64,000 nucleotides of DNA from Siphonodentalium dalli (Eukaryota > Mollusca > Scaphopoda > Gadilida > Siphonodentaliidae), in assembly GCA_032622095.1 (NCBI GenBank), contig CP136069.1, positions 168,010,394 through 168,074,393 of the forward strand. The letters are read 5' to 3'. The notes under the pieces were generated by a model, which was not told the origin of the DNA, did no database searches, and saw nothing but the letters and a program-made list of their open reading frames with translations. The translations under genes were made by a program, and so were the position numbers. Every line of letters starts with the position of its first letter. Within the stretch, counting starts at the first letter, position 1. Positions 38,094 to 48,429 of the stretch are shown here, piece by piece.

Positions 38094-40011
38094 TATAATG
38101 AAGGCCAACCATGCATTTAACCAGAAAGGTCTAAATGGCATGGTTTCAGTAACAGGGCATGGCAGACTTTTAATTTTTATATACCGGTATACATGTATGT
38201 CCATGAACTACATGTATAAACGTCTACATGTATACAGTACCATTGATACCAGATTTAAACCGGCACATTAATTAATGCGACTTGATAATATATATACATT
38301 GTACTTCAAAGTACATGTATCAACATACATGTATGTGGGGTAAAATTATTATTCACCTACCAGTAGGCCTATAATCCAATTGTATGTCTACATGTACATA
38401 CATGTATCATGGACTTGAAGGAGTAAGTTTTCGAATAACGTAGTACATTATTATCATCTTAATAAATGACAAACAGTCACTATGCCAGACCTTTTAGGTG
38501 TTGTGATAGATCAAGAGTTGATAGAATGCAAATATTTCACTGATTGGCATGATGCACTGATGAACAGTGTGATGACAGATATTTTCTACCCATTGATAGT
38601 CACATTAATGTTTTAGACTGTTGCTTGCTATTTTTCTATGCACACAATGATCTTCACTTTTGTCACATCAAGACATCATTATTTCAGTTATACATTTATT
38701 GAGGCTTCTTTCTGAAGGGCCGGTTCGTGAAGGAATTTTTTTCACCCCACCACCCCATATGCAACGTGCCATATAGCTTAATGTCATATCTACTAAGGCC
38801 TATATGAGGTCCCAGTAACATAAAATATAGTGTTCTTGCAGTTATAAATTCTTATAATGTTTTAAACTGTTACAAATATCATACATGTGTATAAGGGCAC
38901 AAAAATGTCTTTAGTTAAAACTAACATTATTAACATCTGCAGAGTTCTGAAACTTTAATCTTTAATGAATTTACAGAAATATTCCACTACCAACATATGA
39001 CCCACCCCCACATGACCCACCCCACCTTGCACCCAACCATGATCCCTTCCAACAAATATCATCTCCAACTTCCAACTTTTAATACCTGTTCTATCCACAA
39101 GCAGATATATCTCTGCAGATAGAGAGAGACACACAGGTCGTTAATCTAGATTAGAATAATATATGTCATCTGGCAGCCTTGTGTGTAAACAACACTGCTA
39201 GAAATTGAAACAAACTGCCTGAATTTAGTGTGTCTGACATTTGCAGAATTAGGTCCTCAGATAATTTAGTGTTGGTTACCCTGTACAGCAGGCTAGCATC
39301 ACCAAATACACCCTCCATTGACCTAATTCTGCTTAGGCATCATCTTCTTGGAAGTATCAAATTGAAATTTTGTTTTAGTTACTTTTTGACTTGCCCTTCT
39401 GTTCAGTTTCTATGTCCCCTTAATTTGCAGAAGATAAAATACATAATTGAGGTACTCAATGGGTGTGCATTACAAACTTCAACTGTAGAACTTCAATCTG
39501 AATGTATGCACATCAGTCACTGGTCTGCATTATTTACAGTGAAATATTTGGTTTGGCGCTACCCTTGTGTATACTGGCCAGATCAACACCCAGATTTTTA
39601 TTGAAATTGCAGCCAGGTATATTTATTCCATCCAATAAATACACACAGTAATGTGCTCACTGTATTATGTTACACATGCACTGTACAGGTATCATCTGAT
39701 GTACAGAGTCAACAAATTTAAAACAATTTTGATTAATATTCGCTCACTCGACCATTCTATTTTTCCTGCCGTTACTGGGAACATCACTATTTGTTTTTAG
39801 GCGGGAGGGTGGTTTCGAAACTCACGGATATAATTATGACTTCATTTAGCTATTCGTAGTTTTAAATTCCTGTTGTGCCAAATAATTTAATCGCAACGAC
39901 GATTGTAATTACTCTATACTGCAAATTCATGGATACTCGTTCGCAGTGAGATTATAACTACGCACTATCTACAATGCTGCTATTTCCATAATTAATAACT
40001 CTCAAATGATC
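38094..40011. other. Sparse region, no supported gene
   Basis: The first six bases are the right TATAAT direct repeat. 38170-38410 is dense in TACATGTA and GTATACATGTA words. A plus-strand frame at 39230-39604 (124 codons) has no recognisable domain and the irregular cysteine- and leucine-rich look of a chance frame. I see no RNA gene or mobile element here. Confidence 0.5.
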
Positions 40012-40231
40012 GAAACCATTGTTATGTAAACATTACGTTTACTGTCAGAGTGTCATTGTTGATCAATGTCTAATTAGTCAAATAAGATATCATTTTTCTT
40101 TTAGAAAATGTAAAAGTGTTGAAAAATATTCTAATAATAATATTTAGAGTAAATTATTTGAACTTACTTCGCAATTATAAATGTTTGTTGACAAATCACT
40201 GTAACAGTTTTGTTTACGTAACAATGGTTTC
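40012..40231. mobile_element. Small foldback element (candidate MITE)
   Basis: GAAACCATTGTTATGTAAAC at the left end is the inverted copy, with one mismatch, of GTTTACGTAACAATGGTTTC at the right end. Weaker symmetry continues inward (ACTGTCAGAGTG against the complement of CACTGTAACAGT). No clear target duplication is visible. Confidence 0.5.
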
Positions 40232-41067
40232 AATATAGGTCATTTTGTTATTTGAAACTTTCAATAATTGATATATATAGTTATAGCAAATAGAGTTTTA
40301 CAATTGTATCAATCGACATACCACACATAGTACAGGGGCGTAGAAGGTGTATAAATAAACAATGCTTAAAAACAATGTTGCGGTTTATATAAAATGTCTG
40401 CTTTTTACCAAATTTGATTGCCATTCTGGAATCTAAATTTAGTATTTTGGTCTATGTGACATATTTAAGATAGATCGGAACAATAAACTCATTTCATACA
40501 AAAGATAGTAGCATTTTACTTAACAAAATGATCCAAATCTGAGAAGTGAATTTTTGCCGATATTTATGTCAAGTTTGTGAGAGAAAAATCCAGTATGGTG
40601 ACAATAGTAACAATTAACTATGGTGCATAACACGTGTTGGTATTCAATGTATAGAGGACATAATAGCCAATTGTATACATAAACCACAACTTGTAAGCAA
40701 TTACAGTACACGCTGGCCAATATCTACCATTTTCAATATTTTGGCGCCCACCATGGCATTTTGACCGAAAGTAACAATTTTTATTCCAGTGTGTTGGAAT
40801 ATTCATCGGTAATGATATGCCTAACTTACATTACACAGTTCTCCCCATTTCTTGTTGAATATGACTAAAATCGAATTTTAGAGGGATCCCAAGGGGTTAG
40901 TACCTGTGGGAATGATTATTTATGAGCATATATTTACATACACCTAATATCGCTTCCTATTTCCCCATAGTGTTACGGTAGACACGCCCCCTGAGTCAAT
41001 GTGTTCATAAACATATGAACGTAATGTGACGGTGTAATTTAGCCCTAGTTTATATATAGAACTAATA
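40232..41067. other. No gene seen
   Basis: AT-rich sequence with short frames only. A small palindrome, GTTCATAAACATATGAAC, lies near 41006. Nothing else is supported. Confidence 0.4.
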
Positions 41068-41190
41068 GCAACCACCAAGGGTGCTTTTTACCTAAATGCG
41101 TGTGAATTATGACGTCATATATTTTTATAGCAACCACCCCAGTGGGTGTTTATACCTAAATGCGTGTGAATTATGACGTCATATAATTTT
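41068..41190. promoter_or_regulatory. 62-bp tandem duplication carrying two CRE sites
   Basis: ATAGCAACCACC...ACCTAAATGCGTGTGAATTATGACGTCATATA occurs twice about 62 bp apart. Each copy contains a full palindromic CRE, TGACGTCA (near 41109 and 41172), the CREB/ATF consensus, and a short hairpin around its CACC/GGTG pair. It lies directly upstream of the E-box/ETS block. A cAMP/stress-responsive enhancer is a plausible reading, not a demonstrated one. Confidence 0.55.
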
Positions 41191-41290
41191 TCTATATTTC
41201 TATACCAAGAGCGAAAATAGCGTGTATGCTTTTTTGTAAATTTCACACGTGACTTCCGGGAGGTTACTGCGCAGACTCCAGCAGAAACTG
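41191..41290 (+). promoter_or_regulatory. Promoter-like block (E-box, ETS, NRF1-like), copy 1
   Basis: TTTCACACGTGACTTCCGGG contains CACGTG (E-box, USF/bHLH-type) overlapping ACTTCCGG (ETS/GABP-type), followed ten bases later by CTGCGCAG (NRF1-like half-site). This compact set is typical of animal housekeeping promoters. About 95 bp of the block is repeated at 51737-51833 with few differences, and similarity continues more weakly into the following ~100 bp. No downstream gene can be followed here; an ATG in good context at 41525 (AACATGG) with GGTAAAA just after it is only suggestive. Confidence 0.5.
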
Positions 41291-42166
41291 ATCGAAGAAT
41301 TACGTTTTCTTCACTTCAACTTCAACACAATCGACTGTTAGTAACGGTACTGAGTTAGGAGAGCAGCGTGCTCCGAAGACAACCGCGACGGAGGAATTTA
41401 CATACAAGTACAACAACAACGATTGCCGATGATCACTTTTTAATTGTCCTCACTGAGTCATTCAGAGACTCAATCAAATAATAGATTAATCGAGGATTAA
41501 TCACAGCCTTTCTAGTCTGATAACATGGCATTCGGTAAAATATTACCGTGGCACAGTTTGTGATTAGCCATCTCGATTGTAAACAAATCTTCTACTCGAA
41601 ATTTGTAAATTAAAAAAACAAATCAAATTTAAATGTGCATGTGCGATAATCAAAATCATCCATGACCCAACCCGGACACACATACCAAATCGCAGTCACA
41701 TCCACTGAGAAACAACGAAGAAGCTAGACATTACACTTTTATTTAGAGCCGGCATCGGCGTCGACAAACACTTTATATACACCGATTTCTCCACTACAAG
41801 GTCAAGGCCCCACATGGCACGAAATTGAAAAATCAACGAGTGATTGATCTGTGTTTCATGTAATTTGCAACAATGAATGTTGTTTTGAGGATTGTATGGA
41901 TTATTGTGTACCACAGATACACGAAGACTAGGCAATTCAATGTTAGGTGTATTCAATTTCATGACATCATGTGTAAACTGTGTTTGTGACATGATTATTG
42001 CACTTTTACTTTCGACAGGAGCTTGGAGGCATTGTTGAATTTGTTCTCAAATCTAGTAATCATCAAAGGTTGCACAGGTATTTGCTTATCATTAATTTAA
42101 TCATTTGATTTAGGACTGAAAAAGAATTTTTTTTCTGTTTTCAAATTGAAAAGATCAATCGTACTG
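41291..42166. other. Possible 5' UTR/first intron, no gene recognised
   Basis: The first ~110 bp parallel the sequence after the second promoter copy (CTTCACTTCAACTTC and AATCGACT). The remainder shows short frames only (for example minus 41696-41992), none with a recognisable motif. Confidence 0.35.
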
Positions 42167-42550
42167 CCCTGCTGGACAAAACAAGTGTCCATTGGCACCG
42201 CTGTGTGTTTGGCGTTCGGCGGCGGTGTCAGAGTTTGTAACTGCAGTTGAGCACCGCGGCCAAGCGGCAAGTACACCATGGCCGACCGTCAAGTACACAT
42301 GTACACCATGGCCGAAAAGCAACTACAATGGGGCCGAATGGCATTACACCGTGGTTAGATTTCTGGTTTATATTGTCTTTTTTCAGTTTAATAAATGCAC
42401 ACAGCGGCAACTATACACCATGGTCGAATGGCAAATACACCGCGGCCCAACTGTAGTTAGCTGGTGGAGCCGCTGTGCAGTTGCATTTCAGCCGCAGTGG
42501 CAATGCTAAGCGCACCGTGGTTAAGTGGACACTTGTTTTGCCCAGCAGGG
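42167..42550. mobile_element. TA-inserting MITE, copy 1
   Basis: Terminal inverted repeats CCCTGCTGGACAAAACAAG on the left and the complement of CTTGTTTTGCCCAGCAGGG on the right. The interior has recurring GGCCGAACGGCAAGTACAC-type words. Right flank TA; left flank TG, a likely mutated TA. Three further copies lie at 45387, 46995 and 48042. No transposase is encoded. The TA duplication, clearest in copy 2, fits the Tc1/mariner (IS630-Tc1-mariner) superfamily. Confidence 0.85.
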
Positions 42551-43387
42551 TAGTACATGTGTATTCAGTTCAAATTCATACAGATATCTTTCAGACTTTC
42601 ATGTTTACAAAATGTAGGCGCGCATAGTCCCGCTCGCTGGGTTTTGGCCAGCCGCGCGGTTTCTATCAAGATAAAATAAACAGCGGAAATACATTCATAA
42701 ATGTTGCGTAAATTGAATTACTAGTAGTTTACTCACGATGGATGTCCATTGAAACTCTTTGATGGGTTAACACTGCTTAATCCACTATCCATTAGCACAA
42801 GTGAATGTTACACACTGTGTTTTCATATTGTACATGCTCCTACCCCGGTATATTAATTGTAATTCATAATTATTAATAAGGAATTAATTTAATACTCCGA
42901 TTCAATGCTGACGAAATATTGATCGCTCACTGGTTTTCAATTTTAGCCGCGCGATGGTGCGCAAGAGCGATCGCGCGCCTCAAAAATTAAAGTCTGATCT
43001 TTCTGTTGATTCCAACGTTAACAATATTACTTAATATTTTTACCACTTTAGAGGGCGTTCTTTATTAGATGAACATTATTTTACCCACACGTCATGATTC
43101 CATGATTTTAAGGTGAAGTTGAACAGAAGCGAGCGCTAAGCTTTGTTTTCATTAAAGCATGCTCACACCAGGACGGTGTGGTAATAATAGTAATAGCATG
43201 ATTTTGTCGGGCACCTTGGTTTCTTTACAGCCCTCCAGGAATGATTAACTCCGTCTCGGGTCTATAAATAGGCCCTCGGGCTGTTAATCATTACTGTCGG
43301 GTCCAGGTGCTACCACGGCCGAGTACTAGTAACTTTATAACCCTGTGGCGACTGCAGTAGCGTTCTTTAATGTGCACACACCAAGGC
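42551..43387. other. Mixed region with GC-rich islands and a small foldback
   Basis: Two GC-rich islands (AGGCGCGCATAG near 42617 and GCGATCGCGCGCCTC near 42969) show partial inverted similarity to each other. At 43241-43292, AATGATTAAC pairs with GTTAATCATT around a segment containing TATAAATAGG; weaker outer symmetry reaches about 43205-43315. No gene is supported. Confidence 0.4.
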
Positions 43388-44082
43388 GGAATACAGGAGA
43401 AGTCGGCCCCGCTACGAAGTCGGCCCCAGAGAAGTCGGCCCCGAATTCGGCCCCGTACGAAGTCGGCCCAGCTATTAACATCAGTTAGTGACATGTTTAC
43501 TCAATTGAGTAACATACATGTATATCAGGTGTCACGGAAACCTTGTTCAACACTACATTGTATATGACTTAGTGTTGATCTTTATCGGCGTTTCGCTGAC
43601 TGTTTCCATGTGGAAATCCCTCTGGCGCGACGCCCATTATAATTATGACAGGACATTGTTTAGGTCTATAGATTAATTGGCTGACTAAGTGTGAAGGTTC
43701 GTATCTGGTCTAATACCATGTCTTGTATATATGGCTATTTTTCCGGTACAGATTTAAATTTCCGTTTAACGAACCCTATCGACATACCGTATCTGCGTAA
43801 AACCATGACAGTGCGCGATAAGAAAATGGATTGCCAGGAGGTGATATAATCCTCCTTGACACCATGTGACCAAAACATGGTCACATAAAATGGAATGCTA
43901 CGAGGTGATGTAATCCCTTATGACACCGTGTGGCGAATGTCGGTCTCATCTTATTGTGCCACAGGCATTAACAAGCAGTAAAATAATAATGGGGCCGACT
44001 TTTGTTGACCAATCTTTAATTTACCCGGGCCGACTTCTCTTGTGGCCGACCTTGTTTTGGGCTGACTTCTCCAGATACCCCG
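43388..44082. mobile_element. TIR element with AAGTCGGCC direct repeats
   Basis: Left end AATACAGGAGAAGTCGGCCC is inversely repeated at the right end, where the complement reads GTATCTGGAGAAGTCAGCCC. The left terminus carries five close copies of AAGTCGGCCC/ATTCGGCCC between 43400 and 43470, and the right terminus carries three inverted copies (GGGCCGACTT, TGGCCGACCTT, GGGCTGACTT) between 43993 and 44070. The multiple subterminal copies resemble transposase-binding arrays of nonautonomous DNA transposons. I see no clear target duplication and no transposase ORF. Confidence 0.5.
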
Positions 44083-44189
44083 AGGCATGTACACAGGTTA
44101 GCCATTAATGTCCGCACCCCCAATCAGACAGCATACTGCAGAACAACAAAATACCTGGATAGATGTTGTAATGGGGGAAGTCGGTTTTT

Positions 44190-44350
44190 TTGCATTCGGA
44201 TCTTTATTCAGTGATCTCAAATGAGACTTTTCAGCTTTACAAACTTGGTATCTGACCGAGTTCTGATTTTTGTCAGAATACCCTGACCAGGTTGCGATCC
44301 CTGGCCCGCTAGCACGAGAGACCAGTACACTACAGTACCTCTCGGCTATC
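44190..44350 (-). mobile_element. tRNA-derived SINE, candidate
   Basis: On the minus strand TAGCCGAGAGGT matches an RNA polymerase III A box and, about 40 nt on, GGATCGCAACC resembles a B box (8 of 11 positions), with a tRNA-like stretch GTCTCTCGTGCTAGCG between them. A non-tRNA body (TATTCTGACAAAAATCAGAA, itself a hairpin) and a CAAAAAAACC tail follow. A real tRNA is unlikely because the acceptor and anticodon stems do not close. No target duplication is recognised. Confidence 0.5.
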
Positions 44351-44763
44351 GACTTCCCTAGATTTAAGTAATTGACCCCCTCTATAGTGGTGTCACCCCA
44401 TGTAATACTGCTGTATTATATAAGAAATGAACGGCGGGTTCAATGTGGTCATCGGATTTTTACCGCAAGAAAAATTCAGCAAACTGCATGAACCCCGAAG
44501 TAGTAAAGCCAAAAAAATATATACCTGTGTTTCCGGTGACCCGCCCACCCCTATTTCGGAGCTCCTGACGGTTTTCATTTTATTCATTTTGCAAAATTCC
44601 AACGAATCCCGTTTTATTAGCTCAACTTACAACTTTGTAAGTTTGAGCTATTGCCATGGGTTGGCGTCCGTCATCCGTGTGTCTGTGTGTCCGTCAACAA
44701 TTTACTTTGTCGCGGGATACAGGTTGTGCCTTTAGTCTGATCTCTTTGAAATTTGTCATGATT

Positions 44764-45360
44764 CAGGGTCCGCGCTCGAACGAAATTTACATTTGCCAAA
44801 TAATTTGCCAAATGAAAATATTTTTTGCCAAATTCTTTTAGAATTTGCCAAATATTATTCCCAATAGCATCATTTTCTGCAACCTTGACTGAGTCTTATG
44901 TTTCGACACTCACTGTTTGATATCGATAAAAAATCAGTTAGTTAATGATTATGATCTCATCTATTACGGTTTATCATACAACAATAAACCGATTACCGAA
45001 CAATACAATAGTAGAAGCGTTGCTTGATCAAAAGCGAACATCATATGAAGATTAGCTATGTAAGCACCACCATCACACTAAATAGAGGTAATCCCTCCAC
45101 CCGTCGATACTAATGATATCAGATTAACTGCATCTTAATGGAGGTGTTAACTTTTGCGAAACCATATAAAACACAACTAATATAATTCCATTGTAATAAT
45201 TTCCGAAAATGAATTGTATTGATTGACCGATATTTTTTAACTTCATTAATAAGGAATTAAAAAGTGACTTGCCAAAACATTTGCCAAATGAAAATATTTT
45301 TTGCCAACTGTGAATTATTTTTGCCATTGGCAAATTTGGCAAGTGGCAGAGCGAACCCTG
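44764..45360. mobile_element. hAT-like MITE nested in the HINE-like element
   Basis: Ends CAGGGTCCGCGCTCG and the complement of GCAGAGCGAACCCTG form ~15-bp imperfect TIRs beginning CAGGG. The host phrase GTCATGAATGTTGACATT is split: GTCATGATT precedes the element and GTCATGAAT follows it, an 8-9-bp target duplication with one mismatch. Internal direct repeats (GCCAAATGAAAATATTTTTT at about 44809 and 45285) and many TTTGCCAA words are present. TIR and duplication length fit hAT best; a 9-bp duplication would also allow a Mutator-like element. No transposase. Confidence 0.75.
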
Positions 45361-45386
45361 GTCATGAATGTTGACATTGACATGTA

Positions 45387-45783
45387 CCCTGCTGGACAAA
45401 ACAAGTGTCCATTGGCACCACGGTGTATTTGCCATTCGGGTGCAGTGTCAGAGTTTGTAACTGCAGTTGAGCGCCGCGGCCGAGCGGCAAGTACATGTAC
45501 ACCGCGGCCGAACGACAAGTACACATGTACACCATGGCCAAAAAGCAACTACAACGGGGCCGAATGGTATGTACACCGTGGTTAGATTTCTGGTTTGTAT
45601 TGTCTTTTTTCAGTTTGATGAATGTACACAGCGGCAACTACATTTGTACACCATGGCCGAATGGCAAATAAACCAATGCCCAACTGTAGTTAGCCAGTGG
45701 AGCCGCGGTGTAGTTGCATTTCGGCCGCGGTGGCAATGCTAAGCGCACCGTGGTTAAGTGGACACTTGTTTTTCCCAGCAGGG
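45387..45783. mobile_element. TA-inserting MITE, copy 2 (insertion site readable)
   Basis: The surrounding monomer normally reads GACATGTAGATGGG. Here it reads GACATGTA, then the element CCCTGCTGG...CCAGCAGGG, then TAGATGGG. The insertion therefore duplicated a TA dinucleotide, the hallmark of the Tc1/mariner superfamily. The internal layout matches copy 1. Confidence 0.9.
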
Positions 45784-46994
45784 TAGATGGGAACGAATCA
45801 TTTTGGGGTCTTTCGATCGAAAAACATCTTGGCGGCCATCTTGGATTTCAAGGTTGTGCCTTTAGTCTGATCTTCATGAAATTTGTCATGGATGTTAATA
45901 TTGACATGTAGATGGGAACGAGTCATTTCTGGGTTGTTCGGCCAAAAAAACATGGCCGCCAGCAGCCATCTTGGATGTTACTCTTTGCATGACTAAATCC
46001 TTTGGCACGAGCTACAGATCGTAGCTTTGGTTGGATCTTCATGAAATTTGTCAAGGATGTTAACAATGACATGTAGATGGGAACGAGTCCTTTTGGTGTC
46101 ATTCGGCCAAAAAAAATGGCGGCCAGCAGCCATCTTGGATTTTACTCTTTGCATGACTAAATCCTTTGGCGCGGGCTACAGGTCGTACCTTTGGTCTGAT
46201 CTTTATGAAATTTGTCATAAATGTTGACATTGACATGTAGATGGGAACGAGTCATTTTGGGGTCATTCGCCAAAAAACATCGCCGCTGGTGGCCATCTTG
46301 GATTTCAAAATTAAATCCATTGGCGCGTTCTACAGGTCGTACTGTTTGTCTGATCATCATGAAATTTGTCATGGATGTTAATATTGACATGTAGATGGGA
46401 AACGAGTCATTTTGGGGTTGTTCGACCAAAAAACATGGCCGCCAGCAGCCATCTTGGATTTTACTCTTTGCATGACTAAATTCTTTGGTGCAGGCTACAG
46501 GTTGTAGCTTTAGTTGGATCTTCATGAAATTTGTCATGGGTGTTAACAATGACATGCAGATGGGAACGAGTCCTTTTGGGGTCATTCGGCCAAAAAACAT
46601 GGCCGCCAGCAGCCATCTTGGGTTTTACTCTTTGCATGACTAAATCCTTTGGCACGGGCTACATGTCGTACCTTTGGTCTGATCTTCATGAAATTTGTCA
46701 TGGATGTTAACAATGACATGTACCGGTAATTGGGAACAAGTTCTTTTGGAATAAACGGCCAAAAAACATGGCCGCTGGTGGCCATCTTGGATTTAAAAAT
46801 TAAATCCATTGGTGCGGTCTACAGGTTGTATTGTTCGTGTGATCATCATGAAATTTGTCATAGATGTTAATATTGACATGTAGATGGGAACGAGTTATTT
46901 GGGTTTGTTAGGCCAAAAAACATGGCCGCCAGCAGCCATCTTGGATTTTACTCTTTGCATGACTAAATCCTTTGGCACAGGCTACAGGTCCTTA

Positions 46995-47388
46995 CCCCGC
47001 TGGACAAAACAAGTGTCCATTGGCACCGCGGTGTATTTGCCGTTCGGCTGCGGTGTCACAGTTTGTAACTGCAGTTGAGCACTGCGGCCGAACAGCAAGT
47101 ACACTGCAACCGAACGGCAAGTTCACTGCGTCCGAACGGCAACTACATGTACCCTCGCGGCCGAATGACATGTACATTTTTGGTTTGTATTTTCTTTTTT
47201 CAGTTTAATGAAAGTACATGTACACCGCGGCAACTACATGTACACCATGCCAAATAGCAAGTAAACCGCAGCCCAACTGTAGTTAGCCGGTGGAGCCGCG
47301 GTGTACCTGTACATGTAGTTGCATTTCGGCCGCGGTGGCAACGCTAGCCGCACCGCAGTTAAGTTGACACTTGTTTTGTCCAGCAGGG
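46995..47388. mobile_element. TA-inserting MITE, copy 3
   Basis: Starts CCCCGCTGGACAAAACAAG and ends CTTGTTTTGTCCAGCAGGG, flanked by TA on both sides. Empty monomers read ACAGGTCGTACCTTTGGTC at this point. It has 97% or more visible identity with copy 4, with which it shares its insertion site through local duplication. Confidence 0.88.
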
Positions 47389-48041
47389 TACTTTTGTCAG
47401 ATCATTATGGAATTTGTAATTAATGTTGACATTGACATGTAGATGGGAATGAGTCATTTTGGGGTCATTCGGCCAAAAAACATGGCCGCCAGCAGCCATC
47501 TTGGGTTTTACTCTTTGCATGACTAAATCCTTTGGCACGGGCAACATGTCGTACCTTTGGTATGATCTTCATGAAATTTGTCATGGATGTTAACAATGAC
47601 ATGTACCGGTAGTTGGGAACAAGTTCTTTTGGAATAAACGGCCAAAAAACATGGCCGCTGGTGGCCATCTTGGATTTCAAAATTAAATCCATTGGTGCGG
47701 TCTACAGGTTGTACTGTTCGTCTGATCATCATGAAATTTGTCATAGATGTTAATATTGACATGTAGATGGGAACGAGTTATTTGGGTTTGTTAGGCCAAA
47801 AAACATGGCCACCAGTAGCCATCTTGGATTTTACTCTTTGCATGACTAAATCCTTTGGCGCGGGCTACAGGTCGTAGCTTTGGTCGGATCTTCATGAAAT
47901 TTGTCATAGATTTTAACAATGACATGTAGATGGGAACGAGTCCTTTTGGGGTCATTCGGCCAAAAAACATGGCCGCCAGCAGCCATCTTGGATTTTACTC
48001 TTTGCATGACTAAATCCTTTGGCACAGGCTACAGGTCCTTA

Positions 48042-48429
48042 CCCCGCTGGACAAAACAAGTGTCCATTGGCACCGCGGTGTATTTGCCGTTCGGCTGCGG
48101 TGTCACAGTTTGTAACTGCAGTTGAGCACTGCGGCCGAACAGCAAGTACACTGTGGCCGAACGGCAAGTTCACTGCGTCCGAACGGCAACTACATGTACC
48201 CTCGCGGCCGAATGACATGTACATTTTTGGTTTGTATTTTCTTTTTTCAGTTTAATGAAAGTACATGTACACCGCGGCAACTACACCATGCCAAATAGCA
48301 AGTAAACCGCAGCCCAACTGTAGTTAGCCGGTGGAGCCGCGGTGTACCGGTACATGTAGTTGCATTTCGGCCGCGGTGGCAACGCTAACCGCACCGCAGT
48401 TAAGTTGACACTTGTTTTGTCCAGCAGGG
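48042..48429. mobile_element. TA-inserting MITE, copy 4 (duplicate of copy 3)
   Basis: Same termini and flanks as copy 3, with a few internal differences: ACTGTGGCC for ACTGCAACC, and a 6-bp loss where copy 3 repeats ACATGT. Confidence 0.88.

Noticed and set aside
23945-38112. Mirrored ORFs of 60-106 codons in the palindrome arms (for example 24721-24909, 24930-25250, 28756-28992 and their mirrors)
   Set aside because: No recognisable domain, starts or codon pattern; several lie in internal tandem repeats. They are paired only because the arms are mirrored.
39230-39604. 124-codon plus-strand ORF
   Set aside because: No recognised motif, no supporting promoter or splice context, and composition typical of chance frames.
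42615-42990. TIR element between two GC-rich islands
   Set aside because: Inverted similarity is short and gapped (AGGCGCGC, GCTC, GCGCGG words only) with no target duplication.
44281-44350. Functional tRNA gene
   Set aside because: A- and B-box-like words are present, but acceptor and anticodon stems do not pair, so a SINE head is more likely.
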